Both the position numbers and the translations under genes were made by a program. A model generated the notes under the pieces. The model saw nothing but the letters and a program-made list of their open reading frames with translations. It did no database searches and was not told the origin of the DNA. Below are positions 6,282 through 10,508 of a stretch of 10,508 bases of DNA, piece after piece. The DNA comes from Streptosporangiaceae bacterium (GTDB taxonomy: Bacteria; Actinomycetota; Actinomycetes; Streptosporangiales; Streptosporangiaceae), in assembly GCA_030038715.1 (NCBI GenBank), contig JASHSO010000266.1, positions 1 through 10,508 on the forward strand, written 5' to 3'. Numbering within the stretch: the stretch's first letter is position 1; the number at the start of each line of letters is the position of its first letter.

Positions 6282-7778
6282 GTGAGCAGCGACTCCCCCG
6301 CTCAGGCCGGAAGATCCAAAGCGGCGGAGCGCCCCTTCCCGGTCCGCGCCCGGGACCTTCTGCGGGTCCGGGCCTTCTGGATCTTCCCCGTCATCGTCGG
6401 CTCTATAGTGCTCGTGGTCATGACGGCGTTCTACATCGGCTCCGTGGTCGACCCCCTTGGGCACTTGCACGGCCTGCCCGTGGCTGTGGTGAACCAGGAC
6501 CAGGGCGCCGTGGTCGGCACCCAGCGGATCGACATCGGTGCGAGGGTGCAGGCCGGCCTGTCGCAAACACCCGCGGTCGCCGACCGGCTTGGGCTGAAGG
6601 ACACCACCCTGCGCGCTGCCGAGCAGGCAATGGACCGCGGCGCCGACTATGCGACCGTGCTGATCCCGCCCGGTTTCACCGCATCGCTGCTCGACCTGGC
6701 GGGCGCGAGTGCGGGCGGATCTGGGGTCGGCAGGCCCCAGATAGTCATCCTGACCAACGTGCGGGCCGGCACCGAAGGCGTCAGCCTGGCCACAGGGGTG
6801 TTGCAGCCCGCACTCGCGGCGGCTTCGCGCCAGATCGGCCGGGAACTCGCGGCCATGCTGCCTGCCCGATCCTCAAACCCGCTGACCAGCGCTTTCCTAG
6901 CTGATCCGGTCACCGTGACGACGGTCCAGTACCGACCCCTGCCCAGTCACGCTGCTCTCGGGTTGAGCGCCTTCTATACCGCCCTGCTGATTCTCATGTG
7001 CGGTTTCCTCGGCGGCATCGTCGTCAACTCCTCGGTGGACGCCGCACTCGGGTACGCCACCACGGAGATCGGGCCGAGATGGCGCCAGCGTCGGCCGGTG
7101 CCGATCAACAGATGGCAGACGCTCATTCTCAAGTGGGCCATAGCTGCTGTCCTGACGGCTGTGTTGACCGGGCTCATGCTGCTGGTGGCAGGCGGCGTCT
7201 TTGGCATGGATGCTCCGCACGCGGGGCTGCTCTGGCTGCTTGCGTGGCTGGCTGCTGGGAGCGTGGCCACGGGCACGATCGTGCTGTTTGCGGTGCTGGG
7301 AGCCTCCATCGGCCAGCTCCTGGCGATGCTGCTGTTCGTCTACGCAGGACTGGCGTCGGCCGGAGGAACCGTGCCGGTGCAAGCGCTGCCCACCTTCCTG
7401 CGGTGGCTGTCACAGATAGAACCGCTGCGCCAGATACTCGCCGGTACCAGGGCGATACTTTACTTCGATGCACGTGCCGACGCAGGGCTGACCCGAGCAG
7501 TCACCACGGCGGCTGCCGGACTGGTCTTCTGGCTGGTCGTGGGCGCGGTGGCGGTGAGGTGGTACGACCGGAAGCGTTTCAACCGCATGGAGCCCGAGCT
7601 ACTGGAGTACGTGCACGCATCCGCGCAGGCATACCAAGATCGGGACGCCGGGCATCACGACCCCGCGCAAGCACACCAAGACCCCGACGCCGGGCATCAC
7701 GACTCCGCGCAAGCACACCAAGACCCCAACGCCGGAAGCCAGGGCTCCGAGGGCATCGACGGGCCGAGCGTGACCTAG
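6282..7778 (+). CDS. YhgE/Pip-like ABC-2 type membrane protein
   Basis: Integral membrane protein, 498 residues from GTG 6282, of the YhgE/Pip (DUF3533-like) group related to ABC-2 permeases. Such proteins are annotated as exporters or phage-infection proteins, with no settled substrate. One membrane helix (about 32-53) is followed by a large outside domain (about 54-225) with the typical LPVAVVNQDQGAVV and the YATVLIPPGFTASLL motif. Then come about five helices (226-249, 282-305, 314-336, 338-360, 405-427) with the LPTFLRWLSQIEPLRQILAGTR segment before the last one. No ATPase gene is adjacent. After the last helix and a basic RKRFNR stretch, the cytoplasmic tail holds three 14-residue His/Asp/Gln-rich repeats (447-488). 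It is 161 nt beyond the CoA-transferase gene, so its own promoter is possible. Its TAG overlaps the stop codon of the convergent small gene. Transport function is inferred from the family. Confidence 0.85.
   Translation: MSSDSPAQAGRSKAAERPFPVRARDLLRVRAFWIFPVIVGSIVLVVMTAFYIGSVVDPLGHLHGLPVAVVNQDQGAVVGTQRIDIGARVQAGLSQTPAVADRLGLKDTTLRAAEQAMDRGADYATVLIPPGFTASLLDLAGASAGGSGVGRPQIVILTNVRAGTEGVSLATGVLQPALAAASRQIGRELAAMLPARSSNPLTSAFLADPVTVTTVQYRPLPSHAALGLSAFYTALLILMCGFLGGIVVNSSVDAALGYATTEIGPRWRQRRPVPINRWQTLILKWAIAAVLTAVLTGLMLLVAGGVFGMDAPHAGLLWLLAWLAAGSVATGTIVLFAVLGASIGQLLAMLLFVYAGLASAGGTVPVQALPTFLRWLSQIEPLRQILAGTRAILYFDARADAGLTRAVTTAAAGLVFWLVVGAVAVRWYDRKRFNRMEPELLEYVHASAQAYQDRDAGHHDPAQAHQDPDAGHHDSAQAHQDPNAGSQGSEGIDGPSVT
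7620..7745 (+). repeat. Three tandem 42-bp in-frame repeats
   Basis: Units at 7620-7661, 7662-7703 and 7704-7745, in codon register. They encode SAQAYQDRDAGHHD, PAQAHQDPDAGHHD and SAQAHQDPNAGSQG. Units 1 and 2 agree at 36 of 42 positions; units 2 and 3 agree at 34 of 42, with most differences in the last ten bases. The period is a multiple of three, so unit loss or gain would keep the frame of the YhgE-like gene. Confidence 0.9.
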
Positions 7779-8185
7779 TCTCCGGTTACCAGCCGCCGCA
7801 GGGCCTCGGCCGTTGCCGCGTTCTCTTCGGCGTGCGCAACCAGGGCGCGCGCCAGGGCGTCGGCCCACTGGCCGATCGGGACCGACTGGCGGGACAGCAC
7901 GACGCCGCGCACTTCGCGGCAGATCTCGGCCACCAGGGCTCCCCGGGACGTGCCTAGCGTCATGACTTGATCTCCAAGCCGCACGCTGATCTTCGTCACG
8001 GTTCCCGGGCGCCCCTTCATCCGGTCGGAGACGGAGCGGTCGGAGTCCACGCTCACGCAGCCCGGTGGCAGCGACTCACGAAGCGACTCGGTCAGTACCC
8101 GGGCGTAGATGGCGATGTCGTTGCTGTCAGCCCGCAGCGCGGCTGCCACCATGTCGAACGACGGGCTGTTAGCTGGCTCCATCAT
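7775..8185 (-). CDS. Conserved hypothetical protein, 136 aa
   Basis: Small soluble protein of unknown function. It has no signal peptide, membrane segment or motif I can assign. It looks like a helical N-terminus (FDMVAAALRADSNDIAIYARVLTESLRESL), a central beta-rich part (VSVDSDRS, VTKISVRLGDQVMTLG, LVAEICREVRGVVLSRQSVPI) and a C-terminal helix (WADALARALVAHAEENAATAEALRRLV). I have a general recollection of similar small proteins in other actinomycetes, with the same PPGCVSVDSDRSVSDRM and REVRGVVLSR segments. The start is ATG 8185 or the next ATG 8182; GAGGA lies 11 nt before the first. Its TAG shares a CTAG with the stop of the convergent membrane-protein gene. The enoyl-CoA hydratase gene ends 139 nt upstream on the same strand, so read-through is possible. 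Confidence 0.75.
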   Translation of the reverse strand: MMEPANSPSFDMVAAALRADSNDIAIYARVLTESLRESLPPGCVSVDSDRSVSDRMKGRPGTVTKISVRLGDQVMTLGTSRGALVAEICREVRGVVLSRQSVPIGQWADALARALVAHAEENAATAEALRRLVTGD

Positions 8186-8324
8186 CGCTGCCGCATCCTC
8201 ATGTCCTAGCTCGGCCGCTGCTCTTGGCCGGTAGCCTCCATCATGGCTCGTGCTCCGGCAGGCGTGCTCACGCCGCCGCCTGGCCGCTTACGATATCCGT
8301 CCTACGCCCAGCATTCCCGGCCGG
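8186..8324. other. Intergenic gap between two minus-strand genes
   Basis: 139 nt between the enoyl-CoA hydratase stop and the small hypothetical gene. It contains only weak signals: a -10-like TATCGT on the minus strand (8290-8295), and a short inverted repeat CCGGCC-N7-GGCCGG (8317-8335) across the hydratase stop codon that could act as a modest terminator. No promoter can be called with confidence. Confidence 0.3.
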
Positions 8325-9104
8325 CTAGCGGCCGGCGAAACGGGCTTTGCCAGGACCATTGTCCAGGAAGCTGCGCATTCCGGCCTGAGCGTCCTCGGTA
8401 GCGAACAGGCCGGCGAAGGCGAGCCGCTCCACCTCCAGGCCAGCGGCAATGTCGGTGTCCATGCCGGTGTCGATGGCCTGCTTGGCAGCCCGCAGAGCGA
8501 TGGCCGGGCCATCGGCATACGCGGCAGCCATGCCAAGCGCCGTCTCATATACGTGATCGTCCGGCACTACCTTGTCGGCCAGCCCGATCGCCAGCGCCTC
8601 GGCCGAGTCCACGAACCTGCCGGTGAAGATCAGGTCCTTGGCTCTAGCCAGCCCGATCAGGCGGGGCAGGCGCTGCGTCCCGCCCGCACCGGGGATCAGG
8701 CCGAGCAGAATCTCGGGCTGGCCCACCCTCGCGGACTCACCGAGGACACGGAAGTCTGCGCAGAGCGCCAGTTCCAGGCCGCCACCCAAGGCGTACCCGG
8801 TGATGGCCGCGATGACCGGCTTGCCGATGGCCGCGATCGCCGTCAGCGCATCCTGCAGCCTCTCGCTGACAGCCGACATCTCGACGTAGCCGAGCGTCGA
8901 CATCTCCTTGATGTCCGCGCCGGCGGCGAACACCTTCGGCCCGCCGTAGATCACGACGGCGCGCACAGCCTGATCGGAGTTCACCGCAACAGCGGCATCC
9001 GCGATCTCGGCTTGGACCTGGGCGTTCAGTGCGTTCATCGGCGGCCGGTCCAGCCTGATGGTGGCGACGGCCTCGCCGGTCTCGATCCGCACCAGCTCGC
9101 CCAC
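8325..9104 (-). CDS. Enoyl-CoA hydratase/isomerase (crotonase) family
   Basis: Hydrates trans-2-enoyl-CoA to 3-hydroxyacyl-CoA, as in beta-oxidation. The protein has 259 residues, the classical length. It carries both catalytic glutamates of rat mitochondrial hydratase: E111 in GGGLELALCADF (E144 in rat) and E131 in GQPEILLGLIPGAGGTQRL (E164 in rat). The oxyanion-hole segments FAAGADIKEM (59-68) and ALGGGLELA (105-113) are intact. The C-terminus (ERLAFAGLFATEDAQAGMRSFLDNG) is the usual trimer/active-site lid. With both glutamates kept, hydratase is more likely than isomerase or dehydratase; EchA8-like, chain-length preference unknown. The GTG start at 9104 follows GGGGAGG at 9112-9118 with a 6-nt spacer. 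A short palindrome with a -10-like hexamer lies 29 bp upstream. Its neighbour bldC is transcribed the same way but is separated by a strong hairpin, so the gene is probably transcribed on its own. Confidence 0.92.
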   Translation of the reverse strand: MGELVRIETGEAVATIRLDRPPMNALNAQVQAEIADAAVAVNSDQAVRAVVIYGGPKVFAAGADIKEMSTLGYVEMSAVSERLQDALTAIAAIGKPVIAAITGYALGGGLELALCADFRVLGESARVGQPEILLGLIPGAGGTQRLPRLIGLARAKDLIFTGRFVDSAEALAIGLADKVVPDDHVYETALGMAAAYADGPAIALRAAKQAIDTGMDTDIAAGLEVERLAFAGLFATEDAQAGMRSFLDNGPGKARFAGR

Positions 9105-9111
9105 GGAGCAC

Positions 9112-9118
9112 CTCCCCT
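9112..9118 (-). promoter_or_regulatory. Ribosome binding site of the enoyl-CoA hydratase gene
   Basis: On the minus strand GGGGAGG is followed by TGCTCC and the GTG at 9104. It supports this GTG over any other start. Confidence 0.7.
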
Positions 9119-9132
9119 GCCGGTCTGTGACC

Positions 9133-9145
9133 CTACGCAGCGTAG
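9133..9145. promoter_or_regulatory. Palindrome overlapping a -10-like box before the hydratase gene
   Basis: CTACGC-A-GCGTAG is a perfect 6-bp inverted repeat around one base. On the minus strand it contains TACGCT (TANNNT form), which would start transcription about 9132, 28 nt before the GTG. This makes it a candidate operator/promoter overlap. No clear -35 element and no known binding protein. Confidence 0.35.
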
Positions 9146-9221
9146 CTGGGCGCCACCGGGCTCGCGGTCCCGGACGGCTCGAAGCCGGGCACTGGCGACA
9201 GTTGAACCTGGGTCTGACGCG

Positions 9222-9264
9222 CGCCTGCCCCGGTGCCGGCCGATGGCCGGCACCGGGGCAGGCG
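9222..9264 (-). terminator. Strong hairpin after bldC
   Basis: Perfect 20-bp inverted repeat with a GAT loop: the left arm 9222-9241 starts CGCCTGCCCC and the right arm 9245-9264 ends GGGGCAGGCG. It starts 7 bp downstream of the bldC stop on the minus strand, so it most likely ends the bldC transcript. There is no T-tract, as is common for terminators in high-GC actinomycetes. Confidence 0.75.
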
Positions 9265-9270
9265 GCCTCA

Positions 9271-9489
9271 CTACTCTCCGGACGCGCGCGGCAGGGAGAC
9301 GCTCTGCCAGCCGTTCAGCAATCCGCGGACCTCGCTCTCGCTGTACCTGCGGTGACCGCCAGGGGTACGAATCGACGAAAGCTTCCCGCCGCGGGCCCAG
9401 CGAGTGACGGTCTTTGGGTCCACCCGAAGCATGGCGGCCACCTCGGCCGGTGTGAGCAGTCGATGGTCCGGCTCGATCTGAGTTCTCAC
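9271..9489 (-). CDS. bldC: BldC-family MerR-like DNA-binding protein
   Basis: Small transcription factor of 72 residues, close in length and sequence to Streptomyces BldC (68 residues), which controls the timing of development. Residues 11-31 (LLTPAEVAAMLRVDPKTVTRW) form the MerR-type helix-turn-helix, and 32-49 (ARGGKLSSIRTPGGHRRY) the wing and following basic segment. ESEVRGLLNG completes the winged-helix fold. As in BldC there is no effector or coiled-coil domain. From Streptomyces work it is known that BldC binds DNA as head-to-tail oligomers on direct repeats. Start: GTG at 9489, preceded by GAGAGGA with an 8-nt spacer. A strong hairpin follows the stop. The 230-bp upstream region carries inverted repeats that may regulate it. 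The tail from residue 61 (WQSVSLPRASGE) differs from that of Streptomyces BldC. Confidence 0.9.
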   Translation of the reverse strand: MRTQIEPDHRLLTPAEVAAMLRVDPKTVTRWARGGKLSSIRTPGGHRRYSESEVRGLLNGWQSVSLPRASGE

Positions 9490-9521
9490 GCGGAGGGTCC
9501 TCTCAGGTTGGGGGTAGTGGA

Positions 9522-9586
9522 GTGACTACAGAATGTGACGACTAAAGGCCGTCACGTTCCGACATCGTCCGATCACAGGATGTCAC
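9522..9586. promoter_or_regulatory. Cluster of GTGAC boxes and inverted repeats upstream of bldC
   Basis: The gap 9490-9720 holds four GTGAC pentamers, two on each strand (9522-9526 and 9535-9539 as GTGAC; 9551-9555 and 9582-9586 as GTCAC). The middle pair forms AATGTGACG-N9-CGTCACGTT (9532-9558), nine-base arms with one mismatch. Next to it is a second inverted repeat, GACATC-N12-GATGTC (9561-9584). The cluster lies 33-97 bp upstream of the bldC start, the usual promoter zone, but no clear -10/-35 pair is seen. Confidence 0.45.
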
Positions 9587-9674
9587 GTCGGCGCTGATTT
9601 TTCCGCGCTTCGAAAGGACGCATGCAGAGATTCCCTTGGCTGCCTGCCATTTCGGTCGGTATCACGACGTCGGC

Positions 9675-9710
9675 CGCAGGTCAGCGGTTTACCGCCCGCC
9701 TGAGGCTGCG
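9675..9710 (-). terminator. Candidate terminator after glgP
   Basis: Nested inverted repeats 11 bp beyond the glgP stop: outer CGCAG/CTGCG, middle TCAG/CTGA and inner GCGGT-TT-ACCGC (9684-9695; the inner stem shares base 9684 with the middle one, so only part of each can form). It can fold into an imperfect hairpin with unpaired bases and has no T-tract. Position supports a terminator; structure is only moderate. Confidence 0.4.
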
Positions 9711-9720
9711 CACGGCCCGC

Positions 9721-10508
9721 TCAGCGCAGGTCCCCGTTGACCATGCCGGCCGGAGCGTCGGGTACGGCTACGAGGCCGAGCTCCGCCGGGACAGGCAGCA
9801 GCGGGTGGCAAGGCAGCACGCGGACCGTGTAGCCGAACGGGCCAGGCTGGCCAAGCTCGGCCGCGCCGGAGTACCTGGCCACGCCGTCGCGGCTTGGCTC
9901 CCCTTCCAGCCGCAGCGGCGACCGGGCAGGCTCGAGGATCTCGTCGGCTTCGCCGGCCCGGCCGTAGACGACCTCGACGGCGACATCGCGGGGGGATAGC
10001 GCGCCGAGCGCGACGCTGGCGCGGACGTTCAGCCTGCCTCCAGGGCTGAGGCTGCCGTCGTCGGCCTCCACGTGCTGCACCCGTACCTGGTGCCAGGCGG
10101 TCGTGACACGCTGCTTCCAGGCTGCAAGCTCGCGGGCTCCTTCGTATGGCAGGCCCGAGGTTCCCGCTTCCAGCACGCGCGAGACCGTCGTAGCCGGCCC
10201 GTAGAGGTGCTCGACATACTGCCTGACCATCCGGGTGGCGAGGGCGCGCGGGCCGAGGGTGCGCAGCGTGTGGGCCACCATCTCCAGCCAGCGAGCGGGT
10301 ACCCCGTCCCGGCCGGTGTCATAGAACAGCGGCGCCACCGAGTTGCCGATCAGGTCGTAGAGCGCCGCGGCCTCAAGCTCATCCCGGCGAACTGGGTCCG
10401 GCACGCCGTCGGCCGACGGGATCGCCCAGCCGTTGTGGCCGTCGTACCACTCATCCCACCAGCCATCCAGGACAGACAGGTTGAGCGCGCCGTTCAGCGC
10501 CGCCTTCA
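9721..10508 (-). CDS. glgP: Alpha-glucan phosphorylase, C-terminal part
   Basis: Releases glucose 1-phosphate from glycogen or related alpha-1,4-glucans; cytoplasmic and PLP-dependent. The gene enters from the right edge with 261 complete codons. The first complete codon (10504-10506) is the lysine of the phosphorylase signature MKxxLN, here KAALNGALNLSVLDGWWDE, which carries the PLP Schiff base. The two bases before it (TG on the minus strand) fit the expected methionine. The N-terminal glucan-binding part and most of the catalytic core are outside the window. After the catalytic end (WYDGHNGWAIPSADG, AAALYDLIGNSVAPLFYD, MVRQYVEHLYGPA) comes the beta-rich C-terminal extension of the actinobacterial/mycobacterial GlgP family (LSPRDVAVEVVYGR, GPFGYTVRVLPCHPLL, PAELGLVAVPD). 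The stop is TGA at 9721-9723, followed by an imperfect hairpin. BldC is the next gene on the same strand, 231 bp away and probably separately transcribed. Confidence 0.92.
   Translation of the reverse strand, partial: KAALNGALNLSVLDGWWDEWYDGHNGWAIPSADGVPDPVRRDELEAAALYDLIGNSVAPLFYDTGRDGVPARWLEMVAHTLRTLGPRALATRMVRQYVEHLYGPATTVSRVLEAGTSGLPYEGARELAAWKQRVTTAWHQVRVQHVEADDGSLSPGGRLNVRASVALGALSPRDVAVEVVYGRAGEADEILEPARSPLRLEGEPSRDGVARYSGAAELGQPGPFGYTVRVLPCHPLLPVPAELGLVAVPDAPAGMVNGDLR

Noticed and set aside
8206..8244. 12-codon minus-strand ORF starting ATGATGGAG, similar to the start of the 136-aa gene (ATGATGGAG)
   Set aside because: The nine-base repeat is short, and the frame is not in register with the downstream gene and closes quickly. 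Probably chance.
8250..9407. Long plus-strand reading frame of 385 codons opposite the enoyl-CoA hydratase and bldC genes
   Set aside because: It runs antisense to two genes with clear family motifs. Its translation is rich in Arg, Gly, His and Asp with no recognisable domain, as expected for the reverse strand of GC-rich genes.
9622..9999. Plus-strand reading frame beginning MQRFPWLPAIS
   Set aside because: Most of it lies antisense to glgP, and the start falls in the glgP-bldC gap without a convincing ribosome binding site. No protein family is recognised.
1..10508. CRISPR, tRNA/rRNA, insertion sequences, prophage or toxin-antitoxin genes
   Set aside because: Looked for regularly spaced repeats, cloverleaf-like segments, transposase motifs and terminal repeats. 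Only the in-gene 42-bp repeats and small palindromes were found.

Overview
This is a high-GC window of ordinary, densely packed chromosomal sequence from an actinomycete. Evidence for the host: a BldC-type MerR-like regulator, an actinobacterial alpha-glucan phosphorylase, a large Ser/Thr kinase, an FHA/helix-turn-helix protein, GTG starts and purine-rich ribosome binding sites. I cannot name the genus; a Streptosporangiales- or Streptomyces-like host would fit. No rRNA, tRNA, CRISPR array, transposase or phage gene is visible.

Layout. 1-1050 (-): citrate synthase, cut at its 3' end by the window edge. 1209-1877 (+): FHA domain plus C-terminal helix-turn-helix protein. 1874-3841 (-): membrane-anchored Ser/Thr protein kinase, convergent with the FHA gene and overlapping it by its stop codon. 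3842-3968: divergent intergenic region with one perfect TetR-type operator and one degenerate copy 17 bp away. 3969-4613 (+): TetR repressor, followed closely by 4648-6120 (+), a long-form family III (CaiB/BaiF) CoA-transferase. 6282-7778 (+): YhgE/Pip-type ABC-2 membrane protein with three His-rich 14-residue repeats at its C-terminus. 7775-8185 (-): conserved small protein of unknown function, again overlapping its convergent neighbour by the stop codon. 8325-9104 (-): enoyl-CoA hydratase. 9222-9264: perfect 20-bp-stem hairpin. 9271-9489 (-): BldC-like regulator, preceded by a 230-bp region with two inverted repeats. 9721-10508 (-): C-terminal part of alpha-glucan phosphorylase GlgP, cut by the right edge exactly at the codon of the PLP-binding lysine.

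How they may work together. The FHA protein and the kinase are a natural signalling pair: the kinase can make phosphothreonine, FHA domains read it, and the FHA protein carries a putative DNA-binding domain. The TetR gene, its operators and the CoA-transferase look like one autoregulated unit acting on an acyl-CoA substrate. The enoyl-CoA hydratase is a general beta-oxidation-type enzyme. Citrate synthase and GlgP belong to central carbon and storage metabolism. The start codons of the CoA-transferase (4648) and the YhgE protein (6282) are placed downstream of the longest possible reading frame because good ribosome binding sites support the later starts. I see no clear new system; the most interesting leads are the FHA/kinase pair, the tandem TetR operators, the His-rich repeats and the palindromes upstream of bldC.
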